In this document: piece after piece, positions 1 to 8,625 of the stretch
Numbering within the stretch: the stretch's first letter is position 1
How the letters are laid out: each line of letters opens with the position of its first letter
Source of the DNA: Limnohabitans sp. Rim8
GTDB taxonomy: Bacteria > Pseudomonadota > Gammaproteobacteria > Burkholderiales > Burkholderiaceae_C
Assembly (NCBI RefSeq): GCF_945901735.1
Contig: NZ_CAMDLM010000009.1
Location: 53,981-117,980, forward strand
Length of the DNA stretch: 64,000 nt
Reading direction: 5' to 3'
Program-made: the position numbers and the translations under genes
The notes under the pieces: model-generated
What the model was told of the DNA's origin: nothing
What the model saw: only the letters and a program-made list of their open reading frames with translations
Database searches by the model: none

Positions 1-285
1 CAGGTGGCCATGGCGTTTGCCATCGCCAAAGACACTTCGGGTTTGGGTGATGCGCCAGCGCGCCTGAAGCTTGAAGGCGAAGTCATGAAGGTGGTGGACA
101 AGCAACTGGGTGCGGTGGCCCGCCCCTCGCGCGTGTTTTTCGTCTCGGCCTTGCCCAAGACGCGCAGCGGCAAATTGCTGCGCCGCGCGATTCAGGCCGT
201 GGCCGAGGGCCGCGATCCGGGTGACCTGACCACCATGGACGATCCGGCCGCCTTGCAGCAGATCGTGGACCAGATCAAGGGCTGA
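1..285 (+). CDS. prpE: Propionate--CoA ligase, C-terminal fragment (gene begins before the window)
   Basis: The frame is open from base 1 and ends with TGA at 283-285, giving the last 94 residues of an AMP-forming acyl-CoA synthetase. The motif PKTRSGKLLRR is the C-terminal A10 motif of the family; its lysine is catalytic and is the usual acetylation site. The tail that follows, EGRDPGDLTTMDDPAALQQI, closely matches PrpE rather than Acs, so propionate activation to propionyl-CoA is the likely reaction. A strong terminator follows 20 bases after the stop, so the gene is not co-transcribed with sucA. The substrate call rests on the tail alone. Confidence 0.8.
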   Translation, partial: QVAMAFAIAKDTSGLGDAPARLKLEGEVMKVVDKQLGAVARPSRVFFVSALPKTRSGKLLRRAIQAVAEGRDPGDLTTMDDPAALQQIVDQIKG

Positions 286-305
286 CGCCCTGGCCCTGTC
301 ACAGG

Positions 306-328
306 ACCTCGCCTTGGCGAGGTTTTTT
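306..328 (+). terminator. Rho-independent terminator after prpE
   Basis: An 8-bp perfect stem (ACCTCGCC / GGCGAGGT) with a TT loop is followed by a run of six T. It lies 21 bases after the prpE stop and separates it from the odh operon. Confidence 0.85.
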
Positions 329-487
329 AACTGAAAGCCATTCGCCGGTTCAGTTTGACTTGACTGTAAGTATCAGAGCCGACTAGCCGTGGCACAATGC
401 GCGATGTACTCAGGCCCTTCCCATGCCACAGTCGCATCCGCCAACCGGTTCAGCCGTGTCGCGGAAGGTAAAAATAACCCAACTTAT

Positions 488-504
488 GTTTCCCAGAGGG
501 AAAC
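488..504 (+). promoter_or_regulatory. Hairpin touching the sucA ribosome binding site
   Basis: A perfect 7-bp stem, GTTTCCC / GGGAAAC with loop AGA, ends exactly where the sucA Shine-Dalgarno GGAGG (505-509) begins. The start codon is at 520. The remaining leader (about 330-487) shows a TTGACT-like box near 355-365 but no convincing -10 at the right distance, so I do not call the promoter. A role for the hairpin in ribosome access or RNA stability is inference. Confidence 0.45.
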
Positions 505-519
505 GGAGGTCAGCGAAAT

Positions 520-3387
520 ATGAGCGAGACCAATTCCGTCTACGCCGCCTATCAAGGCAACACGTACTTGTTCGGCGGCAACGCCCCGTATGTCGAAGAG
601 ATGTACGAAAACTACCTGGCCAACCCCGGCAGCGTTCCCGACTCTTGGCGCGACTACTTCGACGCCCTCCAGCACGTACCCGCAGTCGACGGCTCCAACG
701 CCAAAGATGTGCCGCACCTGCCTGTCATCAATGCCTTTGCCGAGCGCGCCAAGTCCGGCGGCACCAAAGTCGTGATGGCCAGCGCCGATGTCGAAATGGG
801 CCGCAAGCGCACCGCCGTTCAGCAGCTGATCGCCGCTTACCGCAACGTGGGCCAGCGCTGGGCCGACCTGGATCCGCTCAAGCGCACCGAACGCCCCAAC
901 ATCCCTGACCTCGACCCGGCTTTCTTTGGCTTCACCGACGCAGACCAGGAAACCGTATTCGATACCAGCAACACCTTCTTCGGCAAAAACCGCATGTCCT
1001 TGCGCGAGTTGCTGAATGCGTTGCGTGAGACCTATTGCGGCACGATCGGTGCCGAGTACATGTACACCACCGACCAGGCCGAAAAGCGCTGGTGGCAGCA
1101 AAAGCTCGAAAGCATCCGCAGCAAGCCCAACTTCACGGTCGAGAAGAAAAAACAGATCCTCGACCGCCTGACGGCTGCTGAAGGCCTGGAGCGTTACCTG
1201 CACACCAAGTACGTCGGCCAAAAGCGCTTTTCGCTCGAAGGTGGCGAGAGTTTCATTGCGGCCATGGACGAGTTGATCCAGTCCGCAGGGGCCCAAGGCG
1301 TGCAGGAAGTCGTGATCGGCATGGCCCACCGCGGCCGCTTGAACGTGTTGGTCAACACCATGGGCAAGTTGCCGGCCGACCTGTTTGCCGAGTTCGACCA
1401 CACGGCCCCCGAAGAGTTGCCCGCTGGTGACGTGAAGTACCACCAGGGTTTCAGCTCTGACGTGAGCACGGCCGGTGGCCCGGTCCACTTGACGCTGGCC
1501 TTCAACCCCTCACACCTGGAAATCGTGAACCCCGTGGTCGAAGGCTCGGTGCGCGCCCGCATGGACCGCCGGGGTGATCCGCAAGGCAAGCAGGTGCTGC
1601 CGGTGTTGGTGCACGGTGACGCCGCCTTTGGTGGCCAGGGTGTGAATCAGGAAACCTTTGCTCTGGCGCAAACCCGTGGTTATTCCACGGGCGGTACGGT
1701 GCACATCATCATCAACAACCAAATTGGCTTCACGACGTCCGACCCGCGCGACATGCGCTCGAGCGTGTTTTGCACCGACATCGTGAAGATGGTCGAGGCG
1801 CCGGTGTTGCACGTCAATGGCGACGACCCGGAAGCCGTGGTCATGGCTGCGCAGTTGGCCCTCCAATACCGCATGACCTTCCGCAAGGATGTGGTGCTGG
1901 ACGTGGTGTGCTTTCGCAAACTGGGGCACAACGAGCAGGACACGCCAGCGTTGACCCAGCCGCTGATGTACAAAAAAATTGCGGCCCACCCCGGCACGCG
2001 CAAACTGTTTGCCGACAAACTGGCTGCGCAAGGCTTGGGCGACAACCTGGGCGAGGAGATGGCCAAGACTTACCGCGACGCACTCGACGCGGGCAAAAAC
2101 ACGACCGAGCCGGTGCTGACCAACTTCAAGACCCAATTCACGGTGGATTGGTCGCCTTTCCTGGGCAAGAAGTGGACCGATGCGGGCGACACCGCTGTTC
2201 CACTGGCTGAGTGGAAGCGCGTGGCTGAAAAAATCACGACCATCCCTGAATCGGTGACGCCTCACCAATTGGTCAAAAAGGTGTACGACGATCGCGCGGC
2301 CATGGGCCGTGGCGAAACACCCATCGACTGGGGCATGGGCGAGCACATGGCTTTTGCAACCTTGGTGGCCAGTGGCTACCCCGTGCGCCTGTCGGGTGAA
2401 GATTGTGGCCGTGGCACCTTCACACACCGCCATGCTGTGATTCACGACCAAAAGCGTGAGAAGTGGGACACAGGCACTTACGTAGCCCTGCAAAACGTCT
2501 CTGACAAGCAGGCCCCTTTTGTGGTCATTGACTCGATCTTGTCCGAAGAAGCGGTGCTGGCGTTTGAATACGGTTACGCCTCCAACGACCCCAACACCCT
2601 GGTGATTTGGGAGGCGCAGTTTGGCGACTTTGCCAACGGCGCGCAGGTCGTTATTGACCAGTTCATCGCCTCGGGCGAAGTCAAGTGGGGCCGGGTCAAC
2701 GGCATCACCTTGATGCTGCCGCATGGCTACGAAGGGCAGGGTCCCGAGCACAGCTCGGCCCGTGTCGAGCGCTTCATGCAACTGGCGGCCGACACCAACA
2801 TGCAACTGGTTCAGCCCACCACGGCCAGCCAGATCTTCCATGTGCTGCGTCGGCAAATGGTGCGCAACTTGCGCAAGCCCTTGGTTATCTTTACCCCGAA
2901 GTCGCTGCTGCGCAACAAGGACGCGGCATCGCCAGTGTCCGAGTTCACGCATGGCAGCTTCCAGACCGTGATTCCTGAGAACAAAACGCTCAAAGCCGAC
3001 AAGGTCAAGCGCGTGGTGGCTTGCTCGGGCAAGGTGTACTACGACCTGGTCAAGCACCGTGAGGCCAAGGAGGCTGAAGACGTGGCCATCATCCGAGTGG
3101 AGCAGCTCTACCCGTTCCCGCACAAGGCCTTTGCGGCCGAGCTGAAAAAGTACCCCAACGCCACCGACCTCGTGTGGTGTCAGGATGAACCACAGAACCA
3201 GGGGGCCTGGTTCTTCATCCAGCACAACATCCACGAGAACATGCAGGATGGTCAAAAACTCGGGTATGCCGGTCGCGCAGCCTCCGCCTCACCCGCGGTG
3301 GGTTATTCGCACCTGCACCAGGACCAGCAAAAGGCCCTGATTGAGGCAGCATTTGCCAAACTCAAGGGCTTCGTGCTGACCAAATGA
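520..3387 (+). CDS. sucA: 2-oxoglutarate dehydrogenase E1 component
   Basis: This 955-residue protein has the full length of SucA/OdhA. It is the thiamine-diphosphate-dependent E1 subunit that decarboxylates 2-oxoglutarate and passes the succinyl group to the lipoyl arm of SucB, in the cytoplasmic TCA-cycle complex. Visible hallmarks are the N-terminal segment with [16 protein letters not shown], the thiamine-binding region around [13 protein letters not shown], the [15 protein letters not shown] segment, and the C-terminal transketolase-like part with [14 protein letters not shown] and [21 protein letters not shown]. The ATG at 520 is preceded by GGAGG at 505-509. It heads the sucA-sucB-(lipoprotein)-lpdA cluster. 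Long open frames on the opposite strand here are shadows. Confidence 0.98.
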   Translation: MSETNSVYAAYQGNTYLFGGNAPYVEEMYENYLANPGSVPDSWRDYFDALQHVPAVDGSNAKDVPHLPVINAFAERAKSGGTKVVMASADVEMGRKRTAVQQLIAAYRNVGQRWADLDPLKRTERPNIPDLDPAFFGFTDADQETVFDTSNTFFGKNRMSLRELLNALRETYCGTIGAEYMYTTDQAEKRWWQQKLESIRSKPNFTVEKKKQILDRLTAAEGLERYLHTKYVGQKRFSLEGGESFIAAMDELIQSAGAQGVQEVVIGMAHRGRLNVLVNTMGKLPADLFAEFDHTAPEELPAGDVKYHQGFSSDVSTAGGPVHLTLAFNPSHLEIVNPVVEGSVRARMDRRGDPQGKQVLPVLVHGDAAFGGQGVNQETFALAQTRGYSTGGTVHIIINNQIGFTTSDPRDMRSSVFCTDIVKMVEAPVLHVNGDDPEAVVMAAQLALQYRMTFRKDVVLDVVCFRKLGHNEQDTPALTQPLMYKKIAAHPGTRKLFADKLAAQGLGDNLGEEMAKTYRDALDAGKNTTEPVLTNFKTQFTVDWSPFLGKKWTDAGDTAVPLAEWKRVAEKITTIPESVTPHQLVKKVYDDRAAMGRGETPIDWGMGEHMAFATLVASGYPVRLSGEDCGRGTFTHRHAVIHDQKREKWDTGTYVALQNVSDKQAPFVVIDSILSEEAVLAFEYGYASNDPNTLVIWEAQFGDFANGAQVVIDQFIASGEVKWGRVNGITLMLPHGYEGQGPEHSSARVERFMQLAADTNMQLVQPTTASQIFHVLRRQMVRNLRKPLVIFTPKSLLRNKDAASPVSEFTHGSFQTVIPENKTLKADKVKRVVACSGKVYYDLVKHREAKEAEDVAIIRVEQLYPFPHKAFAAELKKYPNATDLVWCQDEPQNQGAWFFIQHNIHENMQDGQKLGYAGRAASASPAVGYSHLHQDQQKALIEAAFAKLKGFVLTK

Positions 3388-3394
3388 TGCGGCC

Positions 3395-3420
3395 CCTGGC
3401 GCTGAGTGTTCAGCGCCAGG
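3395..3420 (+). other. Strong intergenic hairpin between sucA and sucB
   Basis: CCTGGCGCTGA and TCAGCGCCAGG form an 11-bp perfect stem with loop GTGT, eight bases after the sucA stop. No T-run follows, so it is not a standard terminator. It could protect the sucA 3' end or adjust sucA to sucB expression; that is inference. Confidence 0.55.
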
Positions 3421-3478
3421 CCCTTCACCCCAATCTTCCAGTACACCTTTCAAACGTAGAACGCATAACGGAAAAATC

Positions 3479-4729
3479 ATGGCAATCGTAGAAGTCAAAG
3501 TCCCCCAACTGTCCGAGTCCGTGGCCGAGGCCACCATGCTGCAGTGGAAAAAGAAAGTCGGCGACACCGTGGCCGCCGACGAGATCCTGATCGAGATCGA
3601 AACCGACAAGGTCGTGCTCGAAGTGCCCGCACCTTCAGCAGGTGTTTTGTCGGAAATCCTTCAGGCCGACGGTGCCACGGTGACCGCAGAGCAGCTGATC
3701 GCCCGCATCGACACCGATGGCAAAGTGGCCGCCGCCGCGCCTGCAGCCGCAGCGCCTGCCGCTGCATCGGCCCCGACTGTCGCCGCTGCCCCCGCAGCGG
3801 CCAGCACCAGCATGGCCGGTGTGGCCATGCCCGCTGCCGCGAAGCTGATGGCCGACAATAGCCTGGCCGCTGGATCGGTGCCTGGCACCGGTAAAGACGG
3901 CCGAGTGACCAAGGGCGATGTGCTGGCCGCTGTGGCCGGAGGCGTCAAAACGACTGCTGCCGTGATCCCCACGGGTGTGCCCACCCAGGCTTTGCCTCAG
4001 GTGTCTGGACCAGCCGTGGATTTGGGTGAGCGCCCAGCGCAGCGCGTGCCGATGACGCGTCTGCGTGCCCGTGTGGCCGAGCGTTTGCTGCAATCGCAAT
4101 CGACCAACGCTATCCTGACGACGTTCAACGAAATCAACATGGCCCCGGTCATGGACATGCGCAAGCGCATGCAAGAGCGTTTTGAGAAGGAACACGGCTG
4201 CAAGTTGGGCTTCATGAGCTTTTTCGTCAAGGCCGCTGTGCACGCCCTCAAAAAGTTCCCCGTGCTCAACGCTTCGGTGGACGGCAACGACATCGTCTAC
4301 CACGGCTACTTCGACATCGGCATCGCGGTGGGCTCGCCGCGTGGTTTGGTGGTGCCCATCTTGCGCAACGCCGACCAGATGAGCTTTGCTGAGATCGAAA
4401 AGAAGATCGCTGAGTTTGGACAAAAAGCCAAAGACGGCAAGCTGGGCATGGAAGAGATGACCGGTGGCACTTTCTCGATCTCGAACGGCGGCACCTTCGG
4501 CTCGATGATGTCAACACCCATCATCAACCCACCCCAGTCGGCCATTTTGGGTGTGCATGCGACCAAAGACCGCGCCATGGTGGAAAACGGCCAAGTTGTG
4601 GTTCGCCCGATGAACTACTTCGCCATGTCTTACGACCACCGCATCATCGACGGCCGCGAAGCTGTCTTGGGTTTGGTTGCCATGAAAGAAGCGCTGGAAG
4701 ACCCCGCGCGTTTGTTGTTCGACATCTAA
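3479..4729 (+). CDS. sucB: Dihydrolipoyllysine-residue succinyltransferase (E2 of 2-oxoglutarate dehydrogenase)
   Basis: This is a 416-residue E2 core. The N-terminal lipoyl domain carries the lipoylated lysine in ETDKVVLEV (Lys44). An Ala/Pro-rich linker follows (about 85-115), then a peripheral-subunit-binding domain (about 117-155, with [14 protein letters not shown]). The C-terminal catalytic domain contains SYDHRIIDG near residues 385-392, with the catalytic His387 and Asp391. It transfers the succinyl group from lipoate to CoA and forms the core of the complex with SucA and LpdA. The gene lies 91 bases after sucA. It is a single-lipoyl E2, the usual form for succinyltransferases. Confidence 0.97.
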   Translation: MAIVEVKVPQLSESVAEATMLQWKKKVGDTVAADEILIEIETDKVVLEVPAPSAGVLSEILQADGATVTAEQLIARIDTDGKVAAAAPAAAAPAAASAPTVAAAPAAASTSMAGVAMPAAAKLMADNSLAAGSVPGTGKDGRVTKGDVLAAVAGGVKTTAAVIPTGVPTQALPQVSGPAVDLGERPAQRVPMTRLRARVAERLLQSQSTNAILTTFNEINMAPVMDMRKRMQERFEKEHGCKLGFMSFFVKAAVHALKKFPVLNASVDGNDIVYHGYFDIGIAVGSPRGLVVPILRNADQMSFAEIEKKIAEFGQKAKDGKLGMEEMTGGTFSISNGGTFGSMMSTPIINPPQSAILGVHATKDRAMVENGQVVVRPMNYFAMSYDHRIIDGREAVLGLVAMKEALEDPARLLFDI

Positions 4730-4758
4730 ATATTGACGACGTATCCAAAGGAAAAAAC

Positions 4759-5298
4759 ATGAAAATTTTGGCAACACTTACTCTTGCTGCTTTACTTTCT
4801 GGTTGCTCAACTTATATGCCTCAGCGGTACAGTGCCTCGGCTGATAATGTTGTTGTAATTAAGGCATTGAATGTGAATGGCGTTAATGTTGGAACTTTCA
4901 CTACAACGGTGAAAGTTGATAGTGCATGTCGAGGTGCTGGGCCTATTGCTCCACCCGACAGTATGAGCTTTGAAGCCTATATACAAAAAGCGTTTGCAGA
5001 CGAATTGAAGTTGGCAGGCGTTTTTGATGCTGTAGCACCTAAGGTAACTTTAGCTGGCGTCCTAACCAAAATAGACTTTTCATCTTCAAAAGGGCTGACA
5101 GGCGGGGAGTGGAATTTGGCGCTTGACCTGAAATCTTCCAATGGGAAGTCTATTTCTGCCACAGAAACATATAACTTTAATAGTGGCTTTGGTGCAGATA
5201 CTGCATGTAAACAGACTGCGGAGGCTTTTCTGCCAGCCACACAAAATTTGTTGGCTAAATTAATCAAAAATCCCAATTTCAAAGCAATGTTGCAATAA
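4759..5298 (+). CDS. Predicted outer-membrane lipoprotein, AT-rich, inside the odh operon
   Basis: This 179-residue protein has a short lipoprotein signal peptide, with lipobox LLSGC giving a lipidated Cys near residue 16. No charged residue follows the Cys immediately, which fits outer-membrane sorting. Two further cysteines, in DSACRGAGP and ADTACKQTA, could form a disulfide. I do not recognise a named domain, although similar lipoproteins with a CRGAGPIAPP motif occur in many proteobacteria to my knowledge. Two sampled 60-base blocks are about 38% GC, against about 57% in a sampled block of lpdA. It sits 29 bases after sucB, with its own AAAGGA site, and 11 bases before lpdA. It was probably acquired by transfer. 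Function unknown. Confidence 0.8.
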   Translation: MKILATLTLAALLSGCSTYMPQRYSASADNVVVIKALNVNGVNVGTFTTTVKVDSACRGAGPIAPPDSMSFEAYIQKAFADELKLAGVFDAVAPKVTLAGVLTKIDFSSSKGLTGGEWNLALDLKSSNGKSISATETYNFNSGFGADTACKQTAEAFLPATQNLLAKLIKNPNFKAMLQ

Positions 5299-5309
5299 AG
5301 ATTTAAATC

Positions 5310-6737
5310 ATGAGCAAACAATTCGACGTTGTCGTCATCGGCGGTGGCCCCGGTGGCTACATTGCGGCCATCCGAGCGGCACAACTCGGTTTCCAGGTCG
5401 CTTGTATTGACGAGTGGAAAAACGCAGCCGGTGGCCCAGCGCCCGGCGGCACCTGCACCAACGTGGGCTGCATCCCGTCCAAGGCTTTGCTGCAGTCCAG
5501 CGAGCACTTTGACCATGCCAACCACCACTTTGCAGACCACGGCATCACGACCAAGGACGTGAAGATGGACGTGGCCAAGATGCTGGCGCGCAAAGATAAC
5601 GTGGTCAAGCAAAACAACGACGGTATTCTTTACCTGCTCAAGAAAAACAAGGTCACCTTCTTCCACGGACGCGGCAGCTTTGCTGGCCAAGCCGAAGGCG
5701 GCTACGCCATCAACGTGGCGGGCAAGACCGAAGAGTCGATCACCGGCAAAAACATCATCATCGCCACCGGCTCCAACGCCCGTGCCTTGTCCGGCACGCC
5801 GTTTGACGAAGTCAATGTGCTGTCCAACGACGGCGCCTTGCGCTTGAGCCATGTGCCCAAAAAGCTGGCCCTGATCGGTTCCGGCGTGATTGGTCTGGAA
5901 ATGGGCTCGGTCTGGCGCCGTCTGGGTGCAGAAGTCACCATCCTCGAAGGTCTGCCGACCTTCCTGGGGGCCGTGGACGAGCAGATCGCCAAGGAAGCCA
6001 AGAAGGTATTTGACAAACAAGGCCTGAAGATCGAGCTGGGCGTGAAAGTCGGCGAGATCGTCAACGGCAAAAAAAGCGTGACCGTCAACTACACCAACGC
6101 CAAAGGCGAAGCTGTGGTGCTGGACGCCGACAAGCTGATCATCTCGATCGGCCGCGTGCCCAACACCATCGGTTTGAACCCAGAGGCCGTGGGCTTGCAA
6201 CTCGACGAGCGCGGTGCGATTGTGGTGGACGCGGATTGCAAAACCAACCTGCCCGGTGTCTGGGCGGTGGGTGACGTGGTGCGTGGCCCCATGTTGGCGC
6301 ACAAAGCCGAAGAGGAAGGCGTGGCGGTGGCCGAGCGCATCGCGGGCCAACACGGTCATGTCAACTTCAACACCATCCCTTGGGTCATCTACACCAGCCC
6401 CGAGATCGCTTGGGTGGGCCGCACCGAGCAGCAGCTCAAAGCCGATGGCGTGGCCTACAAGGCGGGCTCGTTCCCGTTCTTGGCCAATGGCCGTGCCCGT
6501 GCTTTGGGCGACACGACCGGCATGGTGAAAATGCTGGCCGATGCGACCACCGACGAAATCTTGGGCGTGCACATCGTGGGTCCGCAAGCCAGCGAGTTGA
6601 TCGCCGAGGCCGTGGTGGCCATGGAATTCCGTGCCAGCGCCGAAGACATCGCCCGCATTTGCCACGCGCACCCGTCCTTGAGCGAGTCCACCAAAGAGGC
6701 TGCTTTGGCCGTGGACAAACGCACGCTGAACTTCTGA
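5310..6737 (+). CDS. lpdA: Dihydrolipoyl dehydrogenase (E3)
   Basis: This 475-residue flavoprotein reoxidises dihydrolipoamide of SucB and reduces NAD+. It has the FAD dinucleotide motif VVIGGGPGGYIAAIRAAQLG (residues 8-27), the redox-active disulfide in GGTCTNVGCIPSK (Cys49 and Cys54), an NAD-binding motif around IGSGVIGLEMGSVW, and the C-terminal HAHPSLSE with the base His454. Length and motifs are complete. It lies 11 bases after the lipoprotein gene. The same E3 may also serve the glycine cleavage system encoded later in the window; that is inference from the usual sharing of E3. Confidence 0.97.
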   Translation: MSKQFDVVVIGGGPGGYIAAIRAAQLGFQVACIDEWKNAAGGPAPGGTCTNVGCIPSKALLQSSEHFDHANHHFADHGITTKDVKMDVAKMLARKDNVVKQNNDGILYLLKKNKVTFFHGRGSFAGQAEGGYAINVAGKTEESITGKNIIIATGSNARALSGTPFDEVNVLSNDGALRLSHVPKKLALIGSGVIGLEMGSVWRRLGAEVTILEGLPTFLGAVDEQIAKEAKKVFDKQGLKIELGVKVGEIVNGKKSVTVNYTNAKGEAVVLDADKLIISIGRVPNTIGLNPEAVGLQLDERGAIVVDADCKTNLPGVWAVGDVVRGPMLAHKAEEEGVAVAERIAGQHGHVNFNTIPWVIYTSPEIAWVGRTEQQLKADGVAYKAGSFPFLANGRARALGDTTGMVKMLADATTDEILGVHIVGPQASELIAEAVVAMEFRASAEDIARICHAHPSLSESTKEAALAVDKRTLNF

Positions 6738-6798
6738 GTCTTTGACGGCCGCCGGAACTGCGGTTCTGGGTGAGTTGGGTTAAAGTTCTGCATCCCTG

Positions 6799-6830
6799 AA
6801 AACCCGGGCTTGGTCCCGGGTTTTGTTTTT
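6799..6830 (+). terminator. Rho-independent terminator after lpdA
   Basis: A 10-bp perfect stem (AAAACCCGGG / CCCGGGTTTT, loop CTTGGT) runs into TTTTGTTTTT. It ends the odh operon 61 bases after lpdA. Confidence 0.85.
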
Positions 6831-6851
6831 GAATTGAACAACAAGCCCCCC

Positions 6852-7949
6852 ATGTCCGTTCGTGAAGTCTACGAAGAAGAGCTCCAAAAAAGGGGCTACC
6901 AAAGCGATCCGGCCCAACTGCGGGCCATCGAAGCGCTGGAGCGGTGCGCCAGCGAGTGGGCCGCTTACCAATCCAAGCGAACAGGTCTGCTGGGCAAGTT
7001 CTTCAGCCGCCCTGAGATCCCCAAGGGGGTGTACATGTTTGGGGGCGTGGGGCGCGGTAAAAGCTTTTTGATGGACTGCTTTTTTGCGGCACTGCCCATC
7101 CAGCGCAAGACCCGGCTGCATTTTCACGAGTTCATGCGCGAAGTGCACCGCGAGCTGACCGCCATTCAGGGCACCGTGAACCCGCTGGACGAGCTGGGCA
7201 AGCGCATGGCCAAGCGTTACCAGCTGATTTGCTTTGACGAATTTCATGTGGCCGACATCACCGATGCGATGATCTTGCATCGGCTGCTGGTGGCCTTGTT
7301 TGACAATGGCGTGGGCTTTGTCACCACCTCCAATTTTGAACCCGACGGCTTGTACCCCGGGGGCCTGCACCGTGATCGGATTTTGCCCGCCATCGCTTTG
7401 TTGAACCAGCGCATGCAGGTGCTCAGTGTGGACAACGGCACCGATTACCGCCGCCGCACCTTGGAGCGGGTCAAGCTGTACCACTCGCCACTGGGTGAGC
7501 AGGCCGATGCCGAGATGAACGATGCCTTCAACCGTCTGGCCACGGGTCCCGACGAAGACCCGGTGCTGCACATCGAAGCCCGCGACATCTCCGCCAGACG
7601 CCGCGCTGGGGATGTGGTCTGGTTCGACTTTCGCGCCATTTGCGGCGGTCCGCGTTCGCAAAATGACTACCTGGAAATCGCCACGCAGTACCACACAGTC
7701 TTGCTCAGCAATGTGCCGCACATGCCGGTGAGCATGGCGTCTGAAGCGCGGCGCTTCACCTGGTTGATTGATGTGTTGTACGACCGCCGGGTCAAGCTGA
7801 TCCTGTCGGCCGCCGTGCCGCCCGAGGGCCTGTACACCTCGGGTCCGATGTCGCACGAGTTTCCTCGCACCGTCTCGCGCTTGCATGAGATGCAGTCCAG
7901 CGAGTTTCTGGCCTTGGCACACCGCACGGTGGACACGCAGCTCACATGA
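6852..7949 (+). CDS. zapE: Cell division ATPase ZapE (AFG1 family)
   Basis: This is a 365-residue AFG1/ZapE-type AAA+ P-loop ATPase. Walker A is GGVGRGKS (residues 64-71). Walker B is in LICFDEFHVADI, and the arginine-rich segment PGGLHRDRILPAI follows. In E. coli ZapE associates with the Z-ring under stress. I take ATG 6852, whose product begins MSVREVYEEELQKRGY. An in-frame TTG 42 bases upstream lies inside the terminator and is unlikely. The next gene overlaps by ATGA, so zapE heads a tightly packed four-gene run to the helicase. Confidence 0.93.
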   Translation: MSVREVYEEELQKRGYQSDPAQLRAIEALERCASEWAAYQSKRTGLLGKFFSRPEIPKGVYMFGGVGRGKSFLMDCFFAALPIQRKTRLHFHEFMREVHRELTAIQGTVNPLDELGKRMAKRYQLICFDEFHVADITDAMILHRLLVALFDNGVGFVTTSNFEPDGLYPGGLHRDRILPAIALLNQRMQVLSVDNGTDYRRRTLERVKLYHSPLGEQADAEMNDAFNRLATGPDEDPVLHIEARDISARRRAGDVVWFDFRAICGGPRSQNDYLEIATQYHTVLLSNVPHMPVSMASEARRFTWLIDVLYDRRVKLILSAAVPPEGLYTSGPMSHEFPRTVSRLHEMQSSEFLALAHRTVDTQLT

Positions 7950-8386
7950 AACGCGCATTTTTGAGCGGATGTTGCGTTTTGGCGCTGAGCCTGTTGACGG
8001 GCTGGGGCGTTCAGGCGCAAACAGACCAGACAGCCCCCTTGACGGCCCAAATGGCGGATCCGGTCAGAACCATGCTGAACGCCCAGGAACCCTTGGCTTG
8101 GGAGCCCAACCTGGACGAGGTGCCCGAGGTCATCGCACGCCAACGACAGGCACTGGAGGCACAACGCAGCGCCATCGTGCAAGCCGAGCAGATGCAGCAA
8201 GCAGCGTGTTGGCAAAAATTTGCCGTCAATGTCTGCTTGAGCGAAGCGCGGCTCGTCCGAAGACAAGCCTTGGCGCCCTTGCGCCAGCAGGAGTTGGCCT
8301 TGAACGCGCAAGAGCGCGCGTGGCGCAACGCGCAACGCGAACGGCGTTTGCAAGGCAAGCCATCTGTGACTCTGGGGGCGCCATGA
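7946..8386 (+). CDS. Secreted protein of unknown function
   Basis: This 146-residue protein overlaps zapE by four bases (ATGA). Residues 1-25 look like a Sec signal peptide ending VQAQ. The mature part is rich in Gln, Arg and Glu and probably helical. It has two cysteines in CWQKFAVNVCLSEARLVRR, which may pair in the periplasm. I know similar short proteins beside zapE-like genes in Burkholderiales, but no function. The next gene again overlaps by ATGA. Confidence 0.75.
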   Translation: MKRAFLSGCCVLALSLLTGWGVQAQTDQTAPLTAQMADPVRTMLNAQEPLAWEPNLDEVPEVIARQRQALEAQRSAIVQAEQMQQAACWQKFAVNVCLSEARLVRRQALAPLRQQELALNAQERAWRNAQRERRLQGKPSVTLGAP

Positions 8387-8625
8387 GCGAAGACAGCCAC
8401 ATCGATGTCACCAAGATACCGCCAGTTGATTTGCGTTCGCCCCAACGCCAGCTGATTGAATGGCAAATCGAGCATGCCGACCTGGATGCGCTGATTGACC
8501 AAGCCGTGCCTGTGGCCGTTCAACTCGACGAACTGCGCTTGCGCCGCATGAAAAAACGCCGCTTGGCCCTGCGTGACCAGATCGTTCAGCTGCAATCGCA
8601 GTTGTCCCCCAAGGAACCCGCTTGA
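8383..8625 (+). CDS. DUF465 / YdcH-like small protein
   Basis: This 80-residue protein has the compact HADLDALID...DELRLRRMKKRRLALRDQI pattern of the DUF465 (YdcH) family, small helical proteins of unknown function. The start is ATG 8383, overlapping the preceding stop (ATGA). Its TGA overlaps the TTG start of the helicase. The helical hairpin could make a short coiled coil. Confidence 0.8.
   Translation: MSEDSHIDVTKIPPVDLRSPQRQLIEWQIEHADLDALIDQAVPVAVQLDELRLRRMKKRRLALRDQIVQLQSQLSPKEPA

Noticed and set aside
423..908. An Arg-rich frame beginning before sucA
   Set aside because: It overlaps the sucA start in another frame, lacks a ribosome binding site and has very biased composition.
1510..3255. 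A 581-codon minus-strand frame opposite sucA
   Set aside because: Same reasoning: sucA is unmistakable, and the antisense product has shadow composition and no family motifs.
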